Source of the DNA: Paradesertivirga sp965650335
Lineage (GTDB): Bacteria > Bacteroidota > Bacteroidia > Sphingobacteriales > Sphingobacteriaceae
Assembly (NCBI GenBank): GCA_965650335.1
Contig: CBFGOI010000003.1
Span: forward strand, 1 to 64,000
Reading direction: 5' to 3'
Length of the DNA: 64,000 nt
Under the pieces are notes generated by a model. The model made no database searches, was not told the origin of the DNA, and was given only the letters and a program-made list of their open reading frames with translations. Below, piece after piece: positions 17,427 through 26,002 of this stretch. A program made the position numbers and the translations under genes. Within the stretch, counting starts at the first letter, position 1. Each line of letters opens with the position of its first letter.

Positions 17427-18413
17427 TCACCGTCGCTGCAAAATTTCAAGAAGTAATTCAGGCTCGTTGGTGGTGATAAAGTCTATATTTTGCTTAAGTA
17501 GCCAGCACATGGCATCCTCCTGATCCACTGTCCACACATTCGTCGTTAACTTTTTTTCGTGAGCCTGTTTAATCCATTGCGGATTTTTTTTTAGAACGTT
17601 CACATCGTAATCAAATCCCGAAATCTTATCTTTTGCAAGTTCTTCAGGTAATTTATCCCCTTTAAGGTATGCAACTGAAGCGTAAGGTTGAAGTTTAACA
17701 AGTTCTTTACAAATGGCATAGTCGAAACTGATATAGTCAACCCAGGCCTGAGCTTTGTAAGCTTTAACAAGTTCAACAATTTTTTTCGCGGCAGACATGC
17801 CATGATCTTTACTGACAGACGAAGGTTTGATTTCCAGAATCAGGCGGGTGCTTTTTTGACTTAGCCCTTCTTTCAGATAATCGTTTAAAGTAGGCAGGCT
17901 TTCATTGTTCGAAAGCTTCAATTTTAATAGTTCGTTGGAGTTGGCCTGTTCAAGTGAAATACCTTGAACTTCGTAATCGTGACTGACAAATATTACCGAA
18001 TCAGAAGACATATGAACATCGAATTCGCTGCCGCTGCAACCCAGCTTTACCGCCTGCTGTAAAGCGGCGATAGAGTTTTCCGGCAAACCGGAATTTTTCC
18101 AGGCCCCACGGTGGGCAATTACCTTGTTTTCGATAAAGCTATCATGAATGATTTTAAATGATTCTGAAAGAAAATCCAGTTCTGTGTCGATAGAGATCGT
18201 CAAATCGTATTCAGCATCTTTCTTATTATAAAAGGGAAGCAATTCAAGTCTGTTTCCTTTAATTACGAAAGCTTTCGCATCTTTTCCCGAAAGGATTATT
18301 TTTTTCAGTTCAAAATCTTTTCCCGACAAACTAATCATTCCAACCTCATTCCGACCGGGCGAAAAGGTGTAGCTGCTTAGGAGGATTGAGGGTTTCTGCT
18401 GTGCATTTAACAT
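17427..18413 (-). CDS. Glycerophosphodiester phosphodiesterase (GDPD), exported?
   Basis: The catalytic half (residue 100 on) has HRGAWKNSGLPENS (His and the Glu of the PEN motif), then SEFDVHMSSDS and VSHD, the metal-binding and catalytic set of GDPD enzymes, which hydrolyse glycerophosphodiesters to glycerol-3-phosphate and alcohol. About 95 residues of unknown beta-rich sequence precede it. The only ATG in frame gives MLNAQQK, which looks like the end of a signal peptide; the preceding in-frame codons read YSLFLVLKYGSL, hydrophobic, but they begin at a stop codon without a start codon. The true start is therefore doubtful (see findings). Confidence 0.8.
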   Translation of the reverse strand: MLNAQQKPSILLSSYTFSPGRNEVGMISLSGKDFELKKIILSGKDAKAFVIKGNRLELLPFYNKKDAEYDLTISIDTELDFLSESFKIIHDSFIENKVIAHRGAWKNSGLPENSIAALQQAVKLGCSGSEFDVHMSSDSVIFVSHDYEVQGISLEQANSNELLKLKLSNNESLPTLNDYLKEGLSQKSTRLILEIKPSSVSKDHGMSAAKKIVELVKAYKAQAWVDYISFDYAICKELVKLQPYASVAYLKGDKLPEELAKDKISGFDYDVNVLKKNPQWIKQAHEKKLTTNVWTVDQEDAMCWLLKQNIDFITTNEPELLLEILQRR

Positions 18414-18579
18414 AAGGGAACCGTATTTCAGAACGAGGAATAGGGAATACTAATTTACAGCTTTTAAGCAATAAATATTTTCCTCCTAAAGCGTCAAACT
18501 GCCTTTATTTAACCCGGCTAGCAAGGCATTTCGGCTGCCGATTTTTATTCCAAAAGAGATTGAATCTACTCTTTTTTTC

Positions 18580-18591
18580 TGACGATAATCA
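18580..18591. promoter_or_regulatory. Isolated FNR/CRP-like palindrome TGAC-GATA-ATCA
   Basis: Fits TGAY-N4-RTCA, the box shared by several stress promoters in this region, and lies 83 bp before the PepSY-like gene. Unlike those, no -7 box stands 23 nt away (the nearest candidate, TACTTCTG, is at 18630), so this instance is weaker. Confidence 0.3.
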
Positions 18592-18673
18592 ATAATTGGG
18601 GTAATAAGAATCAGGAATAAGCGCCTGATTACTTCTGAAATTTACCGCGTTAAATATTTTTAAATCTAATACC

Positions 18674-19213
18674 ATGAAAACTCAATTAATTTGTCGTACG
18701 TCGGCGATTTTCGTTGGCTTACTACTTGCCTTCGGTTCTTCTGCTCAGACCGTTGATACCTTGCTTAAAAGAACCGACAGTATATCTACCGGAAGAATTG
18801 ACACCTTACCAACCGTAATAATTACCAGTAGTTCTGCAGTAAACCAGAAACTGTCGAAGGCCTTCAATAAAGATTTCAAGAATGCAGTAAATGCAAGATG
18901 GTTCGAAATAAACAAGAGATATTTGGTGAAATTTATTTCGGCGGATCAAAAAAATACAGCCTTATATAATAAAAGAGGTTATTTAATATATCATATCGCT
19001 TACGGAACAGAGAAAAATCTTCCCGAAAACGTAAGAGATCAAATTAAAGCCCAATATCCAAAAGCTACCATTACCAATGCTATTTATGTTAATCAGGCAA
19101 ACCGGAAGGTTTGGGTAGTAAGTTTGGAAGAAGGCCGAGAATTAGTTTTAACCCGGGTTGAGGACGACCAGCTTGATGAGGTTGAACGGTTTAAAAATGC
19201 ATCGGTAAATTAA
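18674..19213 (+). CDS. Exported PepSY-like protein
   Basis: A 179-residue protein with a signal peptide (MKTQLICRTSAIFVGLLLAF, cut after SSA near residue 24). The mature part has a repeated small alpha/beta pattern (KLSKAFNKDFKNAVNARWFE, YNKRGYLIYHIAYG, then VRDQIKAQYPKATI) typical of the BLF/PepSY-like putative beta-lactamase-inhibitor fold of Bacteroidota. The function is unknown; periplasmic location is likely. The gene lies 20 bp before a ferritin-like gene and probably heads that operon. Confidence 0.6.
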   Translation: MKTQLICRTSAIFVGLLLAFGSSAQTVDTLLKRTDSISTGRIDTLPTVIITSSSAVNQKLSKAFNKDFKNAVNARWFEINKRYLVKFISADQKNTALYNKRGYLIYHIAYGTEKNLPENVRDQIKAQYPKATITNAIYVNQANRKVWVVSLEEGRELVLTRVEDDQLDEVERFKNASVN

Positions 19214-19233
19214 TTCAGCAAGTTTTCAAGACA

Positions 19234-19737
19234 ATGAGAGGCATTAATACGCTGGATGATTTGATGACTTATTACCTGCAATCATTGCTGGAAACGGAAT
19301 TGCGCTGGTCTGAAGCATTGGACAGAATCGTGTTGGCAGTGAAGTCGCCGGACTTAAAAACCTTATTAGATAAATCCGCTGACCTTTCAAGAAATCACCT
19401 GAGAATTTTGGGTGAAACCTTAGAGAGCTTCGAGAATGGCAACTCATTTAAGCAAGCATTGGTTGTAGATGGCTTGATCGGAGAAATGGATGAACTGCTT
19501 GAAATAACCACCGATCCTGAAGTTAAAGATGCTGCTATCCTTGTGTCTCATCAATGTATCGGACACTATAAAATTGCACAATACGGAGCGGTGAATTCGT
19601 TTGCTGGACTTTTTAAGATGCGGGAGATTGCTTCAATGATCCATCACTTACTGGAGGAAGAAAAAGCAGCGGATGAGGTGTTAACCGAATTTGCTGAAAG
19701 CAGGATTAATCCTGATGCCCAATCCTTATTAAAATAG
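19234..19737 (+). CDS. YciE/YciF-type (DUF892) ferritin-like protein, copy 1
   Basis: A 167-residue all-helical protein with the DUF892 pattern: TLDDLMTYYLQSLLETELRW, a middle IGEMDELLEITTDPEVKDAA segment, VSHQCIGHYKIAQYGA and a last helix with LLEEEKAADEVLTE. The family folds as a four-helix ferritin-like bundle with conserved Glu/His residues and is linked to stress responses; ferroxidase activity is suspected but not shown. It is the most divergent of three paralogues in this window (others at 25010 and 30264). Confidence 0.75.
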   Translation: MRGINTLDDLMTYYLQSLLETELRWSEALDRIVLAVKSPDLKTLLDKSADLSRNHLRILGETLESFENGNSFKQALVVDGLIGEMDELLEITTDPEVKDAAILVSHQCIGHYKIAQYGAVNSFAGLFKMREIASMIHHLLEEEKAADEVLTEFAESRINPDAQSLLK

Positions 19738-19809
19738 ATGGTACGGGTCTAACAAACATTAAATTATTCTACATGCCCTGGATAATGAGGGAAATATAAA
19801 TTTCAACAT

Positions 19810-20814
19810 ATGGAGATTCCGGAGTTAATGCAAGCAATGGTATTCGAATGTGCCGGAAAGCCATTAGTTTTGAAGGAGGTACCCGTTCCTCAGCCTTCGG
19901 CTGATCAGATGTTATTAAAGATCCGGGCCTGCGGAATCTGCAGGACCGATCTTCATATAATTGACGGAGAACTTAAAAATCCTAAACTTCAGCTCATTCC
20001 GGGGCATGAAATTATCGCAACGGTTGTAAAAAAGGGGCAGAACGTAACCCGCTTTAATGAAGGTGATATGGTTGGTGTCCCCTGGCTGGCACACACCTGC
20101 GGAGAATGCAAGTATTGCGAGGCGGGTCAGGAGAATTTATGCGACAAACCTTTATTTACCGGCTATACCATTGATGGTGGATTTGCAGAATATACTGTTG
20201 CCTATGATCAGTATTGCTTTAATCTGTCGAGTTTTTACAACAATTCATCGGGAGCTCCGCTGATGTGTGCCGGGTTAATTGGTTATCGGTCATATAAAAT
20301 GCTTGATAAAAAAGCTGAAAATATTGGCATCTACGGATTCGGCGCAGCTGCACATATTATCATTCAGCTTGCCATTTTTCAAGGTAAAAAGGTTTATGTG
20401 TTTACCCGTGCGGGAGATAAAATAGGACAGCAATTTGCTCTGGATCTGGGTGCAGAATGGGCCGGAGATTCTGAGGCATCGCTTCCTGTAAAATTAGATG
20501 CCGCCATAATCTTTGCTCCCCTTGGAGATCTTATTCCAAAAGCTTTAGAAGATGTGGATAAAGGATGTATGGTGGTATGCGGCGGTATCCATATGACGGA
20601 TATACCCTCCTTTCCTTACCGCCTTTTATGGGAAGAGCGCTGCGTGCGATCTGTCGCCAACCTGACACGCCAGGATGGAGTGGAATTTTTCGAGCTTGCA
20701 GAAAAGGTGCCTGTAAAAGCTACAACTGTTTTGTTTAAACTGCATGAGGCTAATCAGGCGATTGACAGCCTTCGTCATGGTAAAATACAAGGTGCCGCAG
20801 TACTTGTGATGTAG
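19810..20814 (+). CDS. Zinc-dependent alcohol dehydrogenase (MDR family)
   Basis: A 334-residue medium-chain dehydrogenase. The catalytic zinc site is shown by C41 in ACGICRTDLH and H66-E67 in PGHE; the structural zinc by C97, C100, C103 and C111 (CGECKYCEAGQENLC). The nucleotide-binding domain has GIYGFGAAAH near residue 175. Length is normal. It most resembles the AdhP/AdhA-like enzymes that sit in stress or low-oxygen clusters of many bacteria, oxidising or forming short alcohols. No promoter box of the shared type was seen in its 72-bp leader, so it may be read from the upstream operon. Confidence 0.85.
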   Translation: MEIPELMQAMVFECAGKPLVLKEVPVPQPSADQMLLKIRACGICRTDLHIIDGELKNPKLQLIPGHEIIATVVKKGQNVTRFNEGDMVGVPWLAHTCGECKYCEAGQENLCDKPLFTGYTIDGGFAEYTVAYDQYCFNLSSFYNNSSGAPLMCAGLIGYRSYKMLDKKAENIGIYGFGAAAHIIIQLAIFQGKKVYVFTRAGDKIGQQFALDLGAEWAGDSEASLPVKLDAAIIFAPLGDLIPKALEDVDKGCMVVCGGIHMTDIPSFPYRLLWEERCVRSVANLTRQDGVEFFELAEKVPVKATTVLFKLHEANQAIDSLRHGKIQGAAVLVM

Positions 20815-21053
20815 CTTTTCTGTGCCGGATTTTACCCCCGGCCTGATAATAATCAGCAGCAGAACTGACGGTAATTTTACGAACGAGCCTATGGTTTTTG
20901 TTTCTTTGAATAACCGGGTATCGAATAATAAAGAAAACCGAGGTTCACATTCTTTTGCTTTGATTTTGTAGCAAAACCTCGCTTGATAAATAGTGATCAA
21001 TTCAATCCCTCTTCATCAATCAATAACATAAAACCTTTTAATGTGAGACTGTT

Positions 21054-23051
21054 ATGCGAAAAAGCACCGCGAAAAAGGAAAAGAGAAAAGAAGAGTTAAA
21101 TAAGCTTCCGGAACAGGATCTGCCTGAAGGAACTAATTTCAATATCGGGTGGATATATATCGTTCTGTTTGGGATTATTTTAGCGATTTCTTTTTTTAGA
21201 GATTCCTCGGTGGCAAAAGAAATTACATGGCAGGAGTTCAATCGGAATATATTACAGCGCCACGCTGTTGATCATGTTGAAGTAATAAACAACGAGAACG
21301 TAAACGTATATATAAAAAAAAAATTTTCCAATAATCCGGCTTTTAAGGACGTGTTTAAGCCGATGATTGCCAATCAACCGAATGCCGGACCTCATTATGT
21401 GTTCACTATTGGCTCGGTGGAAACATTTGAACATAATTTAGAAGAGGCTCAGGCTAAATTTAAAGAACAGGATAAAATCTCTGTCAGGTATGTAAAGCAA
21501 TCGAATTGGCTGATGCAAATGCTTGGATGGGTGTTCTTATTCGTTGTCATAACCTTCATCTGGCAGTTTCTTTTCCGACGAATGGCTGGTGCAGGTGGTA
21601 ACTCCTCTGTTTTTTCCTTTGGAAAATCGACCGCTTTATTAATGGAAAAGGAGAATAAAAGCACGATTACTTTTGATGATGTTGCCGGACTTGAAGAAGC
21701 TAAAGTTGAGATTAAGGAAATTGTTGATTTTTTAAAAGATCCTAGCGCTTATACCAAATTGGGCGCTAAAATCCCCAAAGGAATTATTATTGTGGGCCCT
21801 CCGGGTACTGGAAAAACCCTTTTGGTGAAGTCGGTCGCCGGCGAAGCCCAGGTTCCTTTCTTTTCCATTTCAGGTTCTGAATTTGTAGAAATGTTTGTGG
21901 GAGTCGGAGCCTCGAGAGTTCGCGATCTGTTTAAAAAAGCTAAGGAAAAGGCTCCGTGTATTGTTTTCATTGATGAGATTGATGCCGTCGGACGATCGCG
22001 TAGCAAAAATTCGTTATACACCGGCGCAAATGACGAGAGGGAAAATACTTTGAATCAGTTGCTTACAGAAATGGATGGTTTCGGAACGAATAGTGGAGTA
22101 ATTGTTTTGGCTGCCACAAATCGTGCCGATATGCTTGACCCGGCTTTATTACGACCGGGAAGGTTTGATCGCCATATCTATCTGGAACTACCAAATTTCA
22201 CTGAAAGAAAAGCCATTTTCAAAGTGCATTTGCGCCCATTAGTGCTTGATTCATCTATAGAGGTTGATTTTTTGGCGGCACAAACTCCGGGGTTCTCGGG
22301 TGCAGATATCGCCAATATTTGTAATGAAGCGGCTTTAATTGCTGCCCGTCGTAAAAAGCAAAAGGTTGATAGACAGGATTTTTTGGATGCAACCGATAGG
22401 GTAGTAGCCGGACTGGAAAGAAAAAGTAAAATCATTTCTCCGGAGGAAAAGAAAATTATTGCTTATCACGAAGCCGGACATGCCGTTGTTAGCTGGCTTT
22501 TAAAATATGTTGACACCCTGGCTAAGGTTTCAATCATACCAAGGGGAAAGTCGCTTGGCGCCGCCTGGTATTTGCCCGAGGAGCGTGAATTGCGAACCTC
22601 AACTGAATTTTCGCAACGGCTTTGTGCAGCCCTCGGAGGACGGGCAGCAGAAGAAATAACATGGGGCGATGTATCTTCAGGGGCCTTAGACGACTTAGAA
22701 AAGGTTACAAAAGATGCATATATGATGGTGGCTTTTTACGGGTTCAACAAAAAAATTGGCAACACGAGTTTTTATGATTCGACCGGTTTGCGTGATTCAA
22801 GTATTCAAAAGCCATATAGTGAAGAAACTGGTAAAATGATTGATCAGGAAGTGAGAAAGTTGGTTGAAGAGGCCTATAAGCAAACGAAGGAAATTTTATT
22901 GAATCATAAAGAAGAACTTAAACAAATAGCAGAACTGCTTTTACAAAAGGAAGTGGTATTCAAAGAAGATCTCGAAAAAATACTGGGTAAACGGCCCGAG
23001 AGTAGCATGTCTGTTGAACTAAAAACGTCTCCCCAAATAACCGGAGCTTGA
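21054..23051 (+). CDS. ftsH: ATP-dependent zinc metalloprotease FtsH
   Basis: A 665-residue membrane AAA+ protease. Two membrane helices (about 32-47 and 162-178) flank a short external domain. The AAA module has Walker A GPPGTGKT, Walker B IVFIDEID, and the second-region RPGRFDR arginine; the M41 protease part has HEAGH zinc ligands and a third ligand in SSGALDDLE. FtsH degrades misfolded membrane proteins and some regulators. Placed directly before hsp20, as in transmissible heat-resistance loci, this may be a second, stress-dedicated FtsH rather than the housekeeping one; the rest of the genome would be needed to know. Confidence 0.9.
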   Translation: MRKSTAKKEKRKEELNKLPEQDLPEGTNFNIGWIYIVLFGIILAISFFRDSSVAKEITWQEFNRNILQRHAVDHVEVINNENVNVYIKKKFSNNPAFKDVFKPMIANQPNAGPHYVFTIGSVETFEHNLEEAQAKFKEQDKISVRYVKQSNWLMQMLGWVFLFVVITFIWQFLFRRMAGAGGNSSVFSFGKSTALLMEKENKSTITFDDVAGLEEAKVEIKEIVDFLKDPSAYTKLGAKIPKGIIIVGPPGTGKTLLVKSVAGEAQVPFFSISGSEFVEMFVGVGASRVRDLFKKAKEKAPCIVFIDEIDAVGRSRSKNSLYTGANDERENTLNQLLTEMDGFGTNSGVIVLAATNRADMLDPALLRPGRFDRHIYLELPNFTERKAIFKVHLRPLVLDSSIEVDFLAAQTPGFSGADIANICNEAALIAARRKKQKVDRQDFLDATDRVVAGLERKSKIISPEEKKIIAYHEAGHAVVSWLLKYVDTLAKVSIIPRGKSLGAAWYLPEERELRTSTEFSQRLCAALGGRAAEEITWGDVSSGALDDLEKVTKDAYMMVAFYGFNKKIGNTSFYDSTGLRDSSIQKPYSEETGKMIDQEVRKLVEEAYKQTKEILLNHKEELKQIAELLLQKEVVFKEDLEKILGKRPESSMSVELKTSPQITGA

Positions 23052-23170
23052 TTGTGTGACCACAAACCGCTACATGCTTTTAGCGATATTTAAAATTCCT
23101 TCCGATAATCCAAAATAAATACGTGGTCCGCCCATGAATTCGTCATCTTATTTCCATTCAGATTCTATTT

Positions 23171-23213
23171 TGATCAGAATCAGCCATGGGGCTGAGACCT
23201 ATCAGTACATAGG
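23171..23213 (+). promoter_or_regulatory. FNR/CRP-like box and poor -7 box before hsp20
   Basis: TGAT-CAGA-ATCA (23171-23182, inside TTGATCAGAATCAG), then 23 nt, then TACATAGG (23206-23213), which keeps TA, T and G of TAnnTTTG. The spacing equals that of the better examples at 25552 and 30200. Confidence 0.45.
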
Positions 23214-23277
23214 ATTTTGGATCTCTCTAATTTAGTTCTCAAATAAATAATTTAACAATCAAACAACGGAGGTATTT

Positions 23278-23730
23278 ATGGCTACGAGATCACTAGCGAC
23301 ACAGACAAGATCAATCCCATCATTATTTGAGGATATCTTAACCCCTTTTATGCAACTTCCTATTTCTTCTTTTTTTGGCGACGGTGGTCGAACCTTATCC
23401 GTTCCAGCAGCTAATATTGTAGAAGGAAAGGATAATTACAAGATTCGCCTCGCTGTGCCGGGAATGAAAAGAGAAGATTTTAAAATCGACCTGGAGAACA
23501 ATCAATTAAGAATCAGTGCAGAAACTGAAGAAAAGATGGAGCAAGAAGAAGATCAAATTACTCGTCAGGAATATAGCTTCTCTTCATTCTCGCGAGCCTT
23601 TGCATTGCCTGAGGATGTGAATAAGGATAAGATACAGGCCAGGTATGAAAATGGAGTCTTAACTATTACTTTGGTGAAAAAGGACGAGGCAGTGCGGGGC
23701 GCCATAAGTAAACACATTAATGTGTCGTAA
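23278..23730 (+). CDS. Small heat-shock protein, Hsp20/alpha-crystallin family
   Basis: A 150-residue holdase chaperone. The alpha-crystallin domain covers about residues 42-148 with KDNYKIRLAVPGMKREDFKI and the family's A-x-x-x-n-GVL motif in ARYENGVLTITLVKK. It binds unfolding proteins without ATP. A strong ribosome binding site (cggaggt, 6 nt before ATG) precedes it, which is rare in this window and suggests very high translation. It lies 226 bp after ftsH with its own candidate regulated promoter and ends at a clear terminator. Confidence 0.9.
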   Translation: MATRSLATQTRSIPSLFEDILTPFMQLPISSFFGDGGRTLSVPAANIVEGKDNYKIRLAVPGMKREDFKIDLENNQLRISAETEEKMEQEEDQITRQEYSFSSFSRAFALPEDVNKDKIQARYENGVLTITLVKKDEAVRGAISKHINVS

Positions 23731-23741
23731 ATTTTTCTGCG

Positions 23742-23787
23742 AACAATATGTCCTGCCCTATTTAAACGGGACATATTGTTGTTTTCT
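23742..23787 (+). terminator. Intrinsic terminator after hsp20
   Basis: aacaatatgtcc (23742-23753) pairs with ggacatattgtt (23769-23780), 14-15-nt loop, followed by gtttt. Confidence 0.8.
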
Positions 23788-23830
23788 CAATTGAAGTACC
23801 AGAAAATTTACATTTTTCTCACTAAAAGAA

Positions 23831-24990
23831 ATGGCAACCGTCTTAACAGACCTACAGGAGTCCGGTCAAGTTAAATTAAGCTTTTACGAAGGCCGAATAC
23901 GCAAACTCTTTAATAAAGCAGGTATACAAATAAATGGTTCAAACTCCTGGGATATACAGGTTCATGATTCATCCCTTTATGCAAACCTTTTTAAAAATGG
24001 ATCTTTGGCATTCGGCGAATCGTATATGAATGGCTTATGGGATTGTGAAAAGCTTGACGAACTAATTTTCAGAATTATAAGAGCTAACATTGATAGTGAA
24101 GTCGCAAGAGATTTTCGTGCCATCGTATATTTTCTCAAATCTAAATTTTTAAACCAGCAATCGGCAAATAAGGTTCATGAAGTTGCAAGAAAACATTATG
24201 ACATCGGGAACGACCTCTTCGCAGCCATGCTCGACAAAAGAATGATGTACTCCTGTGCTTACTGGAATAATGCTGAAACACTCGACCAGGCCCAGGAAAA
24301 CAAACTCGAACTAATTTGCCAAAAGCTTAAACTTGCGCCCGGACAAAAGGTATTGGATATTGGCTGCGGATGGGGTGGCTTTGCTGAATATGCTGCAGAG
24401 AGGTATCAGGTAGAGGTGGTTGGGATTACAATTTCAAATCAACAACTTGAATTGGCGAAGGAACGATGTGCTAATCTTCCCATTGAAATCCGCTTACAGG
24501 ATTACAGGAGTCTGGACGAAAAATTTGATAAAATTGTATCCATTGGTATGTTCGAGCATGTTGGCTATAAAAATTATTCTGATTACATGCGAATAGTAAG
24601 GAATGCTTTAAAAGATGACGGCTTATTCCTCTTGCATACTATTGGCGGAAACATTTCATTGACAACCATAGATCCATGGATCAATACTTATATTTTCCCG
24701 AATGCGATGATGCCTTCTGTTGCTCAAATGGTAAATCAATTGAAAATAAGTTTATCCTCGAAGACTGGCATAATCTCGGAAGCCATTACGACTTAACGTT
24801 GATGGAATGGATGCGTCGATTCAAAAATGCCTGGTCGCAAATAAGAGAGAGGTACGATGATCGTTTTTACAGAATGTGGATTTATTATTTAGCTACCTGT
24901 GCAGCGTCTTTCAGGGCAAAAAGAAATAATTTGTGGCAAATAGTTTTATCGCCCCCAACAAATCTGGAGGTTTACCAGTCTATCAGATAA
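23831..24990 (+). pseudogene. cfa: Cyclopropane-fatty-acyl-phospholipid synthase, frameshifted
   Basis: Two frames together encode a full-length CFA synthase of about 386 residues. The first (from 23831) carries the N-terminal domain, KHYDIGNDLFAAMLDK, the SAM site VLDIGCGWGGFAEYAA and IGMFEHVGYKNY. Near 24729 (caaatggtaaatc) the reading should pass to the next frame, where NGKSIENKFILEDWHN, FYRMWIYYL and LWQIVLSPP continue the family to its normal end at 24990. Left alone, the first frame runs to 24796 with an unrelated tail. One missing base explains it, with no homopolymer at the site. The enzyme methylenates unsaturated membrane lipids under acid or stationary stress. Either a real mutation or a sequencing error. 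Confidence 0.85.
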
Positions 24991-25009
24991 ATCCTTACTT
25001 TTTCCGGCC

Positions 25010-25534
25010 TTATTTAAGATATAGGTTGGGATCTTTTGCTTTGACATTGATTTCGTGCTCTGCTAATTGCGACAATCGATCGTCAATATGCTTTTCATTT
25101 ATATCAATCCAATAGAATACTTCAGCTTCTTTTTCCATGTTCAGTACCTTAGCAAAAGCCGCCGCGGTTCCATAAACACTTATTTTGAAATGGTTAATTG
25201 CCTGAATACTGGCAAGCAGCGCCGCGTCTCTAACATCCATATCCTGGCAAGTGAACATAGTTTGCTCGGCCTCTTTAATATAAGCATCCATTATACGATT
25301 TTTTGTATCACGGAAAGCGCTTGAACTTTCATCGAGGAGGGTCTCCATTTTTTGAATATGCTGTTGAATAAATTCACGATACTTCTCTAAAATGGCTTTT
25401 AGTTTTTGAGAAGTGGTTTTATTTATCCAGTCGGGCAAAATAACATGTAGCTGGTTTTCTGCACTTATACACTGACTGATATCGTAGTCAAGCAGCTTGC
25501 CCAAGTCGCTGATTGATGAGTTATTTACTTCCAT
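25010..25534 (-). CDS. YciE/YciF-type (DUF892) ferritin-like protein, copy 2
   Basis: 174 residues, all-helical, closely similar to the copy at 30264: both share LLDYDISQ/LIDYDISR, VRDAALLASIQAINHFKIS versus VKDACLLSSVQAINHFKIS, YGTAAAFA, and NEKHIDDRLSQLAEHE near the C terminus. The conserved E/H positions in these helices fit a metal-binding ferritin-like bundle. It is convergent with cfa and has a very good regulated promoter at 25552-25594 giving a leader of about 10 nt. Confidence 0.75.
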   Translation of the reverse strand: MEVNNSSISDLGKLLDYDISQCISAENQLHVILPDWINKTTSQKLKAILEKYREFIQQHIQKMETLLDESSSAFRDTKNRIMDAYIKEAEQTMFTCQDMDVRDAALLASIQAINHFKISVYGTAAAFAKVLNMEKEAEVFYWIDINEKHIDDRLSQLAEHEINVKAKDPNLYLK

Positions 25535-25551
25535 GACAATCTTATTTTATT

Positions 25552-25594
25552 CAAATTTATCGTTCAAATAAGCAGGCATGGCTGATTTATGTCA
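25552..25594 (-). promoter_or_regulatory. FNR/CRP-like box plus TAAATTTG promoter of ferritin-like copy 2
   Basis: On the minus strand, TGAC-ATAA-ATCA (25594-25583), 23 nt, then TAAATTTG (25559-25552), a perfect TAnnTTTG. The normal -33 TTTG is missing, and the box centre lies about 43 nt before the expected start, an activator position. Confidence 0.6.
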
Positions 25595-25750
25595 GTAAGG
25601 AAGTTGACATTTCTCAAGATTCTCAAGATCCGGAATTAGAAATTTCCAGGTGCTTTACATGGGCTTAGTTAAATGCAAATTTATTTGCCCAAAGCGTGGT
25701 TTTGATTAAATGGAACGCTAATTGTTGGTTTTTAATTTAATAATTCGGTT

Positions 25751-25924
25751 ATGGCAAAGAAGAAAAAATTGACTGCGCAATTGCCTGAAGAGTATCCTGA
25801 AAGTACGCCAATTGCTGATCCCGAAGATCCATTTGTTCCTGAGGGAGATCCGGAGATAATTCCTTTCGAAGATCCTTTCGAAAACCCGCCTTATACACCA
25901 CCTGTTCCTGGAGAAGGTCCATGA
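25751..25924 (+). CDS. 57-residue acidic, proline-rich protein
   Basis: ATG at 25751, stop at 25922-25924. After a basic start (MAKKKKLTAQLPEEY) the rest is rich in Pro, Glu and Asp with repeated D/E-P steps (ADPEDPFVPEGDPEIIPFED). It is probably disordered. No family is recognised. It is isolated between two convergent units, and a GC-rich hairpin stands 31 bp downstream. The non-random composition and complete frame support it as a gene. Confidence 0.5.
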   Translation: MAKKKKLTAQLPEEYPESTPIADPEDPFVPEGDPEIIPFEDPFENPPYTPPVPGEGP

Positions 25925-25955
25925 TGGTGGGATGTTATCCGCAGAGCTTAGATTT

Positions 25956-25977
25956 TATGCCGGCCGAAGCCGGCATA
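25956..25977. terminator. GC-rich hairpin between convergent genes
   Basis: tatgccggc (25956-25964) and gccggcata (25969-25977) enclose cgaa; on the minus strand the loop is UUCG closed by C-G, an extra-stable tetraloop. T-runs are poor, so it may be a weak or bidirectional terminator. Confidence 0.5.
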
Positions 25978-26002
25978 ATTAAGTCTTATAAGTCTTACCA
26001 GA

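Noticed and set aside
20941..21010. cgaggtt/aacctcg inverted repeat and a TTGAT...ATCAA pair before ftsH
   Set aside because: The first arms are only 7 bp with a long loop; the second has an 8-nt spacer instead of 4 and no -7 box at the expected distance, so I did not count it as a member of the shared promoter set.
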